Assembly (NCBI RefSeq): GCF_014656295.1 | Contig: NZ_BNCD01000015.1 | Span: 62,001 to 126,000, forward strand | Reading direction: 5' to 3' | Length of the DNA: 64,000 nt | From: Streptomyces sulfonofaciens | GTDB lineage: Bacteria > Actinomycetota > Actinomycetes > Streptomycetales > Streptomycetaceae | Part shown: positions 1-8,389 of the stretch, in pieces | Layout: every line of letters starts with the position of its first letter | Position numbering within the stretch: the stretch's first letter is position 1 | The notes under the pieces: model-generated | The model's input: only the letters and a program-made list of their open reading frames with translations | Told to the model about the DNA's origin: nothing | The model's database searches: none | Translations under genes and position numbers: made by a program

Positions 1-809
1 CCGAGCCCGATCAGCAGCGCGCACATGATCAGCAGCACCACCGGCACGCCGTGGAAGCTCGCCAGCGTCAGCGTGAACGCCACCACCGCGGCCGTGATCG
101 CCCCGCACTTGAGCGCCCACAGCCCGACCGGCACCACTTCGAGCTCGTACCTGAGCTGCCGCCGCCGGTCGCGCCACTGCTGCACCAGCAGCCAGACCAC
201 CACGACCAGGCCGATCACCAGGGTCGGGTTGTGGTACTGGGTGTAGGGGCCCATCTCCGGGATGAAGCCCTGCGCGATGTCCTGGAAACCGCCGGGGAAC
301 GGGGCGATCGACTGCCCTTCGAGGATGATCTGCGTCAGGCCCCTGAAGAGCAGCATCCCGGCCAGCGTCACGATGAAGGACGGTATGCCCACGTAGGCGA
401 TGAAGAACCCCTGCCAGGCCCCGGCCACCGCGCCGATCAGCAGGGAGAGCAGCAGCGCCGGCACCCACGGCATATCGTTCTTGATCATCAGGACGCCGGC
501 CACCGAGCCCACGAACGCCACCAGCGAGCCCACCGACAGGTCGATGTGGCCCGCGATGATGACGATCATCATGCCCATGGCAAGAATAAGGATGTAGCTG
601 TTCTGCTGGACCAGGTTGGAGACGTTGTTGGGCAGCAGCAGGGTGCCGTCCGTCCATATCTCGAACAGCACGACGATGAAGGCCAGTGCGACCAGCATGC
701 CGTACTGGCGCATGTTCGTGCGCAGGCTGTGCAGCAGGGCCGTTCCGGTGGACGGGATGACCGCCTGCGGGACCGGCGGATCGCTGGGCGGTGTGGTCGT
801 GGTGCTCAT
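1..809 (-). CDS. mmsB: sugar ABC transporter permease (partial, C-terminus off window)
   Basis: Inner-membrane permease of a xylose/multiple-monosaccharide (XylH, GguB, MmsB) type importer. The readable 269 residues begin MSTTTTPPSDPP and hold several hydrophobic segments. The family-typical stretch MIVIIAGHIDLSVGSLVAF lies near residues 80-100, followed by IPSFIVTLAGMLLFRG. The ATG at 809 overlaps the TGA of the upstream ATPase gene (ATGA), so the two are translationally coupled. Family permeases run to roughly 400 residues, so about a third is outside the window. Assignment to the family is secure. The actual sugar is unknown. Confidence 0.9.
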   Translation of the reverse strand, partial: MSTTTTPPSDPPVPQAVIPSTGTALLHSLRTNMRQYGMLVALAFIVVLFEIWTDGTLLLPNNVSNLVQQNSYILILAMGMMIVIIAGHIDLSVGSLVAFVGSVAGVLMIKNDMPWVPALLLSLLIGAVAGAWQGFFIAYVGIPSFIVTLAGMLLFRGLTQIILEGQSIAPFPGGFQDIAQGFIPEMGPYTQYHNPTLVIGLVVVVWLLVQQWRDRRRQLRYELEVVPVGLWALKCGAITAAVVAFTLTLASFHGVPVVLLIMCALLIGL

Positions 810-2467
810 GAGCTGCCTCGGCTTCCATCCATGGTCATCTGACGCATCAGCACTTCCTGGGTGGCCTCCGCGCGGCTGACCTCACCGGTCAGCCGGCCCG
901 CGGCCATGGTGTAGATCCGATCGCACATCCCCAGCAGCTCGGGCAGCTCCGAGGAGATGAACAGCACCGCCTTGCCCTGCGCCGCCAGCCGGTCCACGAC
1001 CGTGTAGATCTCGTACTTGGCGCCGACGTCGATGCCGCGCGTCGGCTCGTCGAGGATCAGCACCTCGGGCCCGGCGTGGATCCACTTGCTCAGCACGACC
1101 TTCTGCTGGTTGCCGCCGGACAGCCTGCCCACCTCCTCGAAGACGGTGGGCGTCTTGATGTTCATCGACGACCGGTACCGCTCGGCGACCCGCCGCTCCT
1201 CGTGCTCGTCGACGATGCCGTGGCGCGCCAGGTGCGGCAGGGACGCCAGCGAGACGTTGCGGTGCACCGTGTCGATGAGGTTCAGGCCGTAGCGCTTGCG
1301 GTCCTCGGTGACGTACGCGATGCCGGCCGCGACCGCCGCGGGCACCGTGCGGGTGTCCGCGGGCCGGCCGTCCACCTCCACGGCACCGGCCACGTACTGC
1401 CCGTAGGACCGGCCGAAGACCGACATCGCCAGCTCGGTGCGGCCCGCGCCCATCAGCCCGGCGACCCCGACGATCTCCCCCCGCCGCACCGTCAGCGACA
1501 CGTCGTCGACGACCGTGCGCTGGTGGTCCACCGGGTGCCGGACCGTCCAGCCCGTCACCCGCAGTGCGACGGTGCCGGCGTCCTCGCCCTCGTAGGCGGT
1601 GCGGTCCGGGAAGCGGTGGTCCAGGTCGCGGCCGACCATGCCCCGGATGATCCGGTCCTCCGAGACCTCCGGCTCGGCGTCCGGGGCGGTGCGCACCGGC
1701 AGCGTCTCGATGGTGCGGCCGTCGCGCAGGATGGTCACCGTGTCCGCGATCCGGCGGACCTCGTTCAGCTTGTGCGAGATGAGGATGCAGGCGATGCCCG
1801 TCTCGCGCAGCTCGCCGATGAGGCCGAGCAGCGCCCGGCTGTCCTCGTCGTTGAGCGCGGCCGTCGGCTCGTCCAGGATCAGCAGCCGCACCTCTTTCGA
1901 GAGCGCCTTGGCGATCTCCACAAGCTGCTGCTTGCCGACGCCGAGGTCCGCCACCGGCGTGGCCGGCTTCTCGCGCAGCCCCACCCTGGCCAGCAGCCGC
2001 GCCGCGCTGCGCTGCGTCCCGTTCCAGTCGATGACGCCGCGGCGGGTCTGCTCGTTGCCGAGGAAGATGTTCTCCGCGATCGACAGGTAGGGCACCAGCG
2101 CCAGCTCCTGGTGGATGATCACGATGCCGCGCTGCTCGCTCGCCCGGATGTCCCTGAACGCCACCGGCTCGCCGTCGAAGAGGATCTCCCCCTCGTAGCT
2201 GCCGTGCGGGTGCACTCCGCTGAGCACCTTCATCAGCGTCGACTTGCCGGCACCGTTCTCACCGCACACCGCGTGGATCTCGCCGCGCCGCACCGTCAGC
2301 CGGACGTCGGAGAGCGCCTTGACGCCCGGGAACGTCTTGGTGATGCCGCGCATCTCCAGCAGCGGCCGGCCGCCGGCGCCGGCCGGGGCCCCGTCCGCCC
2401 CGGGCCCGTCGTGTGCCCCGGGTCCGTCGTGCGGCTCGGGTGCGCCGCCCGCCCTTGGCCCGGTCAT
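806..2467 (-). CDS. mmsA: sugar ABC transporter ATPase with two ABC domains
   Basis: Cytoplasmic ATPase of the same importer, 553 residues, with the tandem ABC layout of the MmsA/XylG/RbsA family. The first domain has Walker A GENGAGKST near residue 69, signature VGKQQLVEIAKAL and Walker B LLILDEPTAAL. The second has the usual degenerate Walker A (GLMGAGRTELA), a strong signature LSGGNQQKVVLSKW and VLILDEPTRGIDVGAK. The N-terminus carries a Gly/Pro/Ala/Asp-rich tail of about 34 residues (repeats of GPGAHDGPGADG) not needed for the fold. The ATG at 2467 overlaps the stop of the binding-protein gene, and its own stop overlaps the permease start. The open frame continues far upstream, but that part is a shadow of the binding protein. 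Confidence 0.93.
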   Translation of the reverse strand: MTGPRAGGAPEPHDGPGAHDGPGADGAPAGAGGRPLLEMRGITKTFPGVKALSDVRLTVRRGEIHAVCGENGAGKSTLMKVLSGVHPHGSYEGEILFDGEPVAFRDIRASEQRGIVIIHQELALVPYLSIAENIFLGNEQTRRGVIDWNGTQRSAARLLARVGLREKPATPVADLGVGKQQLVEIAKALSKEVRLLILDEPTAALNDEDSRALLGLIGELRETGIACILISHKLNEVRRIADTVTILRDGRTIETLPVRTAPDAEPEVSEDRIIRGMVGRDLDHRFPDRTAYEGEDAGTVALRVTGWTVRHPVDHQRTVVDDVSLTVRRGEIVGVAGLMGAGRTELAMSVFGRSYGQYVAGAVEVDGRPADTRTVPAAVAAGIAYVTEDRKRYGLNLIDTVHRNVSLASLPHLARHGIVDEHEERRVAERYRSSMNIKTPTVFEEVGRLSGGNQQKVVLSKWIHAGPEVLILDEPTRGIDVGAKYEIYTVVDRLAAQGKAVLFISSELPELLGMCDRIYTMAAGRLTGEVSRAEATQEVLMRQMTMDGSRGSS

Positions 2468-3636
2468 GAGAGCTGCTTCTTCGTGTAGTAGCCCTGGTCG
2501 ACAAGGAGCTTTGTGTTCGACTTGTCGATGGAGACCGGGTCGAGCAGGTACGACGGCACGATCCGCTTGCCGTTGTCGTAGTCGGTGGTGTTGTTGACCT
2601 CCGGCTTCTTGTGGTTGAGGACCGCGTTGCCCATCTGCACGGCCTGCGCGGCGAGCTTGCGGGTGTCCTTGAAGATGGTCTGCGTCTGCTCGCCGCGGAT
2701 GATCGACTTCACCGACGCGAGTTCCGCGTCCTGGCCGGTCACCACCGGCAGCGGGTGGTCCTTCGTGCCGTACCCGGCGCTCTTGAGCGCCGAGAGCACA
2801 CCGATCGAGATCCCGTCGTACGGCGAGAGCACCGCGTCCACGTCCTGCGTGCCGTAGTTCTTGGTCAGCAGGTCGTCCATCCGCTTCTGCGCGGTGCCGC
2901 CGTCCCAGCGCAGCGTGAACGCCTGGTTCATCCGGGTCTGCCTGCTGCGCACCACGAGCTGGCCCGAGTCGAAGTACGGCTTCAGCACCTTCATGGCGCC
3001 GTTCCAGAAGTACTTGGTGTTGTTGTCGTCGGACGAGCCGGCGAACAGCTCGATGTTGTACGTGTGCCCCGACCCCTTCTCCGGCTTCTTCAGCCCGAGC
3101 CTGTCGAGGATGTACTGCCCCTGGAGCCTGCCGACCCGCTCGTTGTCGAACGATGCGTAGTAGTCGACGTAGGGCGTGCCGAGGATCAGCCGGTCGTAGG
3201 AGATGACACGGATGCCCTGGTCGTGCGCGCGGGCCAGGACGTCGGTGAGCGCGCGCCCGTCGATGGCGGCGATCACCAGCAGCCGGTCGCCCTTGGTGAT
3301 CATGTTCTCGATCTGCGAGACCTGGTTCTCCACCTGGTCGTCGCCGTACTGGAGGTCGGTCCTGTACCCGGCCTTCTGGAACTGCTTCGCCATGTTCTCC
3401 CCGTCGGCTATCCACCGCTCCGAGGACTTGGTGGGCATGGCGATGCCGATGGTGCTGCCCTTGGCGCTGTCCGGGTGGTAGCGGCTGCCGCCCTTGGCCT
3501 CCTGGCCGCAGGCGGTGACCGAGGCGGCGAGCAGCAGCCCGAGCGCGGCCGCGGCGGCGCGGCGGGCCGGGCGCCGCGGCCTTCGGGCGGATGCCGCGGC
3601 GGGCGGCCGCGGGGTAGTGGACGTGCGGGTGCGCAT
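2464..3636 (-). CDS. chvE: sugar-binding lipoprotein of the ABC importer
   Basis: Extracellular lipid-anchored substrate-binding protein, 390 residues, of the periplasmic-binding-protein family 1 (ChvE, XylF, MmsE group). A basic, Arg-rich start is followed by a hydrophobic segment and the lipobox SVTAC near residue 50, so Cys is the lipidated N-terminus. The mature part opens with IGIAMPTKSSERWIADGENM and contains QIENMITKGDRLLVIAAIDG and VLSPYDGISIGVLSAL, typical of the family. The ATG at 3636 follows the U32-like gene stop by two bases. Order binding protein, ATPase, permease is the standard operon order. The ligand is probably an aldose or sugar acid that feeds the upstream enzymes. Confidence 0.92.
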   Translation of the reverse strand: MRTRTSTTPRPPAAASARRPRRPARRAAAAALGLLLAASVTACGQEAKGGSRYHPDSAKGSTIGIAMPTKSSERWIADGENMAKQFQKAGYRTDLQYGDDQVENQVSQIENMITKGDRLLVIAAIDGRALTDVLARAHDQGIRVISYDRLILGTPYVDYYASFDNERVGRLQGQYILDRLGLKKPEKGSGHTYNIELFAGSSDDNNTKYFWNGAMKVLKPYFDSGQLVVRSRQTRMNQAFTLRWDGGTAQKRMDDLLTKNYGTQDVDAVLSPYDGISIGVLSALKSAGYGTKDHPLPVVTGQDAELASVKSIIRGEQTQTIFKDTRKLAAQAVQMGNAVLNHKKPEVNNTTDYDNGKRIVPSYLLDPVSIDKSNTKLLVDQGYYTKKQLS

Positions 3637-3638
3637 GG

Positions 3639-4616
3639 TCAGTTCCCTTCCGGTGGCTGGGGAAAGCGCCTGAGCCCGCCGGGCAGCCGGGAGCCGAGCG
3701 GCGACATCCCGCCGTCGGCGCCGTGCCGTGCCAGCAGATCGAGGACGAGACGGCCGCGCCGCACCCGCTCGCGTGCGGTGGCCAGCGTGACGTCCCGCAG
3801 ATGGGCCCCGTACGGGTAGATCGCGGGTGCCTTGGAGACGCCGAACTTCAGGTAGACGGGCGCACCGCGCCGGACCAGCTCCGCCGCGTCGTACATCCGC
3901 ACATAGCCGCCGAGGTCGTCGGGCGCCTCCACGTAGAGGTCGAGCGGGGCGCGGGCGACCCTGCGGATCTCGGTGAAGTGCTGGAGGGTCAGGTCCGAGG
4001 GAACGTTGACGGAGTCGGCGCCCAGGCCCTCCCAGACCGCGTACGAGGCCGGGTTCACCGGGCCGACCAGCGCCGACACCTTGAACGTGGTGTCCGCGGG
4101 CAGGGCGCCCGACGCACGCATCCTGTGCAGCGTCCACAGCACGCCCTCGTCCGCGACGAGCACGCACTTGACGCCCAGTTCGGTGGCGCGCAGCGCGTCC
4201 TCCACGCAGCCCGCGAGTGCGTCGTGGCCGCGGGCCCGCAGGCCGCCGCCGCCGGACGGGCTGCGGGTGGAGGCCCCGGTGTCCCAGGTGCCGCGCGGCC
4301 CGGTGAACAGGCACAGCTCGACGTCGTGCTCGGCGCAGGCCGCCACCATCTCGCCGATCTCGGAGTCGGTGAGCATCCACACCCCGCTGCCCTGGCTGAT
4401 GCGGTGCACCGGCACATCGAGCCGAGCGGCCTCCCGCAGGACCGTGGCCAGGGCCTCCGGGCCCTCCACCGAGGGGATCTCGGTGCGCCACGTGCCGCCG
4501 TCGGGGAAGGCGTGCGGGGAGGCGTCGGCGTCGAGGAGCGGGGGCCCGGCCAGGCCGAGCGCGTCGAGCGCCCGCTCGCCGGGCCGTCGGGGTGCCGCGT
4601 GGGGCTTGTCGGTCAC
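3639..4616 (-). CDS. U32-peptidase-like TIM-barrel protein of sugar-acid operon
   Basis: A 325-residue soluble protein with a GTG start at 4616. It resembles proteins labelled peptidase U32 family in actinobacterial sugar operons. Visible features are alternating strand/helix segments consistent with a beta/alpha barrel (VKCVLVADEGVLWTLHRMR, FKVSALVGPVNPASYAVWE, DSVNVPSDLTLQHFTEIR, PLDLYVEAPDDLGGYVRMY). No signal peptide or protease motif is evident, so peptidase activity should not be assumed. It ends two bases before the sugar-binding protein gene and lies downstream of the dehydratase and dehydrogenase. It therefore probably acts in catabolism of the imported compound. No reaction can be assigned from sequence alone. 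Confidence 0.7.
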   Translation of the reverse strand: MTDKPHAAPRRPGERALDALGLAGPPLLDADASPHAFPDGGTWRTEIPSVEGPEALATVLREAARLDVPVHRISQGSGVWMLTDSEIGEMVAACAEHDVELCLFTGPRGTWDTGASTRSPSGGGGLRARGHDALAGCVEDALRATELGVKCVLVADEGVLWTLHRMRASGALPADTTFKVSALVGPVNPASYAVWEGLGADSVNVPSDLTLQHFTEIRRVARAPLDLYVEAPDDLGGYVRMYDAAELVRRGAPVYLKFGVSKAPAIYPYGAHLRDVTLATARERVRRGRLVLDLLARHGADGGMSPLGSRLPGGLRRFPQPPEGN

Positions 4617-4819
4617 GGGCTGTCCTTAGCGTTCGTGGTGATGTTCGCGGTGATGTCGTTGCGGTGATCGGGGCGGTGATGGGGGCGGGCGGTGGGAGAC
4701 CTGGTGGGCAGGGCCCGGTGGCAGGGCGCGGTGCTGAGGGGCCTGGTGGAAGGGACGGGTGGAGGAGCGGCCGTGGCCTGGCGGACGGGGGAGCGTGCCG
4801 GGTGGGGTGCGGCGGCCGG

Positions 4820-5854
4820 TCAGGGCCTGAGCAGGACCTTTCCGGTCTCGGGGGCGGCGGCCTCGACCAGTTCGATGGCTTGGCCGAAGTCCCGCAGCGG
4901 CAGTTCGTGGGTGATCAGCGGCGCGGGCGTGAGGAGCCCGGCGCCGAAGGCGCGCACGGCGTGCGCCCAGGCCGCCGGTGGCGCCCCGAACACCGTCAGC
5001 ACCGTGATCTGCCGCACCACCAGGTCCGTGGGATCGAGCCCGGCGGCCCCGGGGCCGGGGATGCCCGCGAGCACGAGGCGTCCGCCGCGCCGCAGCAGCG
5101 CGGCCGCCTCGCGGGCGGCTGCGGCGGATCCTGCGGTCTCCACGACCACGTCGAAGCCGCCCGGGAGGTCCGTGCCGTCCGTGCCGTCCCGCACATGGAA
5201 GCCGCCGGCCCCCAGGCCGAGCGCCAGCGCCCTGCGGTGGTCGTGCACGCCGACGGCCAGCAGCTCGGCGGGGGAGGAGGCCGCGAGGAACTGCACCGCC
5301 AGCATGCCCAGCGTGCCGGTGCCCACCACGGCGGCCCGCTCGCCCGGGTGCACGTCCGCCTTCAGCGCGGCGGCCGCGACACAGGCGGCGGGCTCCAGCA
5401 GGGCGGCCGCGGACAGGTCGGCACCGTCGGGCAGCGGATGCAGGAGCCGGGCGGGCAGGGTCAGGGTGGCGGCCATGGCGCCCGGCCGGGTGAAGCCGGT
5501 CTCCTCGTACCCGGCGGTGCACAGCGTCGTCTCGCCCGTACGGCACCGTGCGCACACCTGGCAGTTGCGGAACCCCTCACCCACGGTCTTGCGCCCCACC
5601 AGCTCCCCTGGCACCCCGGGGCCGACCGCCAGGACGGTGCCCGACCACTCGTGCCCGGGCACCAGCGGATAGCGCACGTAGCCGTCGGGCCGCTGCCCCC
5701 GCAGGATCTCGCGGTCGCTGCCGCAGATCCCGCACGCGTGCACCCGCACCAGCGCCTCGCCAGGTCCCGGCGGCACCGGCTCGTGCCGGACGAGGCGGTG
5801 GGTGCCCGGCGCCTCCACCAGTACCGCCTCGCCCGGCACCCCGCCCTTGCTCAC
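4820..5854 (-). CDS. zinc-dependent medium-chain alcohol/polyol dehydrogenase
   Basis: A 344-residue NAD(P)-dependent dehydrogenase of the zinc MDR family (sorbitol, threonine or alcohol dehydrogenase-like). The catalytic zinc region is CGICGSDREIL with PGHEWSGTV. The structural zinc Cys cluster is CQVCARCRTGETTLC. A Rossmann segment AAVVGTGTLGMLAVQFLA follows, then FDVVVETAGSAAA. The GTG start at 5854 overlaps the stop of the enolase-superfamily gene (GTGA), so the two are co-translated. A gap of 203 bases with short GCGGTGATG-like repeats separates it from the U32-like gene. It probably oxidises a hydroxyl of the sugar acid or an intermediate. Confidence 0.88.
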   Translation of the reverse strand: MSKGGVPGEAVLVEAPGTHRLVRHEPVPPGPGEALVRVHACGICGSDREILRGQRPDGYVRYPLVPGHEWSGTVLAVGPGVPGELVGRKTVGEGFRNCQVCARCRTGETTLCTAGYEETGFTRPGAMAATLTLPARLLHPLPDGADLSAAALLEPAACVAAAALKADVHPGERAAVVGTGTLGMLAVQFLAASSPAELLAVGVHDHRRALALGLGAGGFHVRDGTDGTDLPGGFDVVVETAGSAAAAREAAALLRRGGRLVLAGIPGPGAAGLDPTDLVVRQITVLTVFGAPPAAWAHAVRAFGAGLLTPAPLITHELPLRDFGQAIELVEAAAPETGKVLLRP

Positions 5855-7044
5855 CGCGGACCACCGGCACCGCGCGCGGCCCGCGCGGTGCCTTTGGGGG
5901 CCCGCTTCTCCCAGCCCTCGGCCCACAGGTCGAACCGCGCCTGCTGCTGCGGGAACTCGGCCGCCGCGTCGGTGTCCAGCTCGACGCCCAGCCCCGGCGC
6001 GGTCGGCAGCTCGAAGCAGCCGGTCTCCGGGTCGACCTGCGGTGCGCCCTTGACCACCTTCTTGATCTCGGCATCCGCGAAGTCGTTGAAGTGTTCGAGG
6101 ATCTTGAAGTTCGGTGTGCAGCCGGCGACGTGCAGCGAGGCCGCGGTGAGGACCGAGCCGCCGACGTTGTGCGGGGCGAGCAGCATGTAGTGCGTCTCGG
6201 CGGTGGCCGCCAGCTTCCGGGTCTCCAGGATGCCGCCGATGTGGCCGACGTCGGGCTGGATGATGTCGGCGGCCTGTGCCTCGAAGAGCTCGCGGAACTC
6301 GATGCGGTCGTGGATCCGCTCGCCGGTCGCGATCGGCATCTCCACCTTCTGCGCCACCTTCGCGAGGGCCTTGAGGTTCTCCGGCGGCACCGGCTCCTCC
6401 AGCCAGGCCGGGTGGAACGGCGCCATCTCGCGGGCCAGCCGCACCGCGGTGGCGGGCGAGAAGCGGCCGTGCATCTCCAGCATCAGCTCCGCCTCGGGAC
6501 CGATCGCGTCCCGCACGGCCTCGATCAGCGAGACCGCGTACCGCGTCTCGGCGTGGTCGAGTTCGAAATGGCCGGTTCCGAACGGGTCGATCTTCAGGGC
6601 GCGGTAGCCGCGCTCCACCACGGCCCGCGCCGCCTTGTGGTAGGCGTCCGGGGTGCGCTCCGTGGTGTACCAGCCGTTCGCGTACGCCTTCACCCGGTCG
6701 GTGACCCGGCCGCCGAGCAACTGCCACACCGGTACGCCGAGCGCCTTGCCCTTGATGTCCCAGCAGGCCATCTCGACGACGGCGATGCCGGACATCACGA
6801 TCTCACCGGCCCGCCCGTAGTCGCCGTACTTCATCCGGCGCACCAGGTCCTCCACGGCGAACGGGTCGGAGCCGGCGAGGTGGTTCGCCTCCGCCTCCCG
6901 CAGATAGCCGACCAGGGCGTCGGTGCGGCCCAGCATCCGGGTCTCACCCACTCCCGTGAGGCCCTCGTCGGTGTGCACCTGGACGTAGGTGAGGTTGCGC
7001 CAAGGCGTTCCCACCACATGCGTGCTGATTCCCGTGATGCGCAC
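5851..7044 (-). CDS. enolase-superfamily sugar-acid dehydratase (galactonate dehydratase-like)
   Basis: A 397-residue mandelate racemase/muconate lactonizing enzyme family protein, most like acid-sugar dehydratases. The capping domain comes first (MRITGISTHVVGTPWRNL). Barrel motifs follow: KIDPFG (catalytic Lys region), ELMLEMHGRF (first metal Glu plus His), AWLEEPVPPENL (second Glu), PIATGERIHDR (third Glu), IIQPDVGHIGG (acid/His dyad region) and LLAPHNVGGSV. These predict Mg2+-assisted proton abstraction and dehydration to a 2-keto-3-deoxy acid. The start is GTG at 7044 with GGGGAG upstream. It is the first gene of the operon ending with the ABC transporter. Substrate specificity in this superfamily cannot be read reliably. 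Confidence 0.87.
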   Translation of the reverse strand: MRITGISTHVVGTPWRNLTYVQVHTDEGLTGVGETRMLGRTDALVGYLREAEANHLAGSDPFAVEDLVRRMKYGDYGRAGEIVMSGIAVVEMACWDIKGKALGVPVWQLLGGRVTDRVKAYANGWYTTERTPDAYHKAARAVVERGYRALKIDPFGTGHFELDHAETRYAVSLIEAVRDAIGPEAELMLEMHGRFSPATAVRLAREMAPFHPAWLEEPVPPENLKALAKVAQKVEMPIATGERIHDRIEFRELFEAQAADIIQPDVGHIGGILETRKLAATAETHYMLLAPHNVGGSVLTAASLHVAGCTPNFKILEHFNDFADAEIKKVVKGAPQVDPETGCFELPTAPGLGVELDTDAAAEFPQQQARFDLWAEGWEKRAPKGTARAARGAGGPR

Positions 7045-7101
7045 GGTAGCTCCCCAGTGCTGCTCGCTGACGGCGCGTCGGCCGGCCCGGGCATGTTCGA
7101 T

Positions 7102-7122
7102 ATTTCGTCATACGTTCGAAAT
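7102..7122. promoter_or_regulatory. inverted repeat upstream of the sugar-acid operon, probable operator
   Basis: ATTTCG (7102-7107) and CGAAAT (7117-7122) form perfect 6-base arms around 9 bases, 58 bases upstream of the enolase-family GTG. The 294-base region between that gene and the divergent SCO2400-like gene contains no other gene. A related TTCGA motif sits at 7096-7100. Such T/C-G/A dyads fit GntR- or IclR-type operators. No cognate regulator gene is adjacent, so the link is an inference. Confidence 0.4.
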
Positions 7123-7338
7123 GCTGGCGTGACAGTAGAGACGCGACACCGGGGGTGTCAATGGTTGTGTACCACCCGGGCGGGTCCCCGCAAGGCCCCT
7201 GGCGGGGACATATCGCGATGTGAGGGACCTGTCACCGCGGACTGGTGGGACGGCACACCGGCATCCCTTCCCCCTGCACACAACTTTCACAGCCGTGGCT
7301 TTCTTCACGCCATGCGCGCGTCCTAGCCTTCGTGCGTC

Positions 7339-8052
7339 ATGGACTACTGCCACCCGTGCCGCAGGCACCTCAACGGCGCCTATGCGTGCCCTGGGTGCGG
7401 GACGCCCGCCGAGGACTGCCGCGCTTACGCCGAGACGCGCGCCGACGGCACCGCGGCCCCTGTCGACGGCGCCTGGGAGGGCGAGGAGGAGGCCGAGGAC
7501 GTCCGCGCGGGCCACCGTGGACGCGCGGGCCGCAGGGCGGTCCACCGGCGCAAGCGGCGCAGGGCACTGGTCGTCGGCGCGGGCCTGGTGCTCGCGCTGG
7601 GCGCCCTGAGCCTGGCCGAGATCCATATCGAGACACCGTTCAGGAGCGCCGACAACGCCTCGGCTCCGGACGGTTCCGATGCCGCACCCGCCGACGACGG
7701 CACCCCCGGCGGTGCCGGCTCGTCCGGCAGCGCCCCGTCCGCGGGCGCCCCGGAGGCCGGCGTCACCTCTGCCGCCTCGTCGGCGTCCGGCCCGGATGCC
7801 GAGAAGGGCGAGGACGCCAAGGGCGGCGCGGACGGCAAGGGCGGCGGTGACGGCGGGAAGGGCGGTGGCGACGGCCGGGGCGAGGACACCCGGCCCCCCG
7901 CCCCCGGTGGCACCCCGACCTCCGCCCCCGGCGCCCCCGGCGGCGGCTCGCAGGACCCCCCTCCCCCCACCGCCTCCCAGCCGCCCCCGTCCCAGCCCCG
8001 GCCGAGCCCGTCCCGCTCGTGCACCTGGGTCATCGTGTGGGTGTGCGACTAG
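7339..8052 (+). CDS. SCO2400-family zinc-ribbon membrane protein
   Basis: A 237-residue protein of unknown function found in streptomycetes. The N-terminus has a zinc-ribbon pattern with Cys 4, 7, 17 and 20 (YCHPCRRHLNG...ACPGCG). A basic stretch (HRRKRRRAL) leads into one membrane span at about 73-92 (VVGAGLVLALGALSLAEI). The remainder is low-complexity Gly/Ala/Ser/Pro-rich and would lie outside the cell, ending in CTWVIVWVCD. This architecture suggests a single-pass protein with a cytoplasmic metal-binding head. A TAGCCT box lies nine bases before the ATG. It is transcribed divergently from the sugar-acid operon. No function is known to me. Confidence 0.85.
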   Translation: MDYCHPCRRHLNGAYACPGCGTPAEDCRAYAETRADGTAAPVDGAWEGEEEAEDVRAGHRGRAGRRAVHRRKRRRALVVGAGLVLALGALSLAEIHIETPFRSADNASAPDGSDAAPADDGTPGGAGSSGSAPSAGAPEAGVTSAASSASGPDAEKGEDAKGGADGKGGGDGGKGGGDGRGEDTRPPAPGGTPTSAPGAPGGGSQDPPPPTASQPPPSQPRPSPSRSCTWVIVWVCD

Positions 8053-8067
8053 GACTTGTCCGGGCGG

Positions 8068-8215
8068 TCATGTTCGCAGCCGGGTGACCAGGGTTGCTGC
8101 TGTGGCGGTGCCGAGGAGGACGTGTCCGCGCTCGTCGTAGCGGGTGGCGACTGCCCGGGGCTGTTTCGGCCGGCTGATCGCCGGTTCGACGGTGCTGCGC
8201 TACTTGTGGCCGGTC
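8068..8215 (-). pseudogene. C-terminal remnant of an IS5-type transposase
   Basis: Read on the minus strand, 8068-8205 encodes STVEPAISRPKQPRAVATRY followed by DERGHVLLGTATAATLVTRL and a stop. This matches the DDE-transposase C-terminus usually written VERxINRLKxxRAVATRYDKRGY. The Glu of the catalytic triad region (VEP) is retained. Just upstream in frame is HK followed by TAG where functional relatives have His-Lys-Tyr. No N-terminal half, terminal inverted repeats or target duplication could be recognised. It is therefore a dead fragment of about 50 codons. The remaining bases up to the TetR gene at 8390 show nothing recognisable. Confidence 0.75.
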
Positions 8216-8389
8216 TTCGTTGCCGGTCCAAGCACCGCCACCGGTGATCACCCAGCTCGCCGCCGCGTCGCACTCGCTTACGGTGCTCAACGCACCCCTG
8301 GGCGGATGCTGGAGCCGTCCAGCGCGGGCGGTGCCGTGTGTGCACTGGCCGTGTGCGAAGGCCGGCGAGCGCGCGGGTCCGCGTCGTGT

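Noticed and set aside
1076..2488. 470-codon plus-strand frame
   Set aside because: It is antisense to the ABC ATPase gene, rich in Arg/His/Val, and has no family motif.
806..3415. 869-codon open frame continuing far upstream of the sugar ABC ATPase
   Set aside because: The part before 2467 is an alternate-frame reading of the binding-protein gene; the family start and ATGA overlap lie at 2467.
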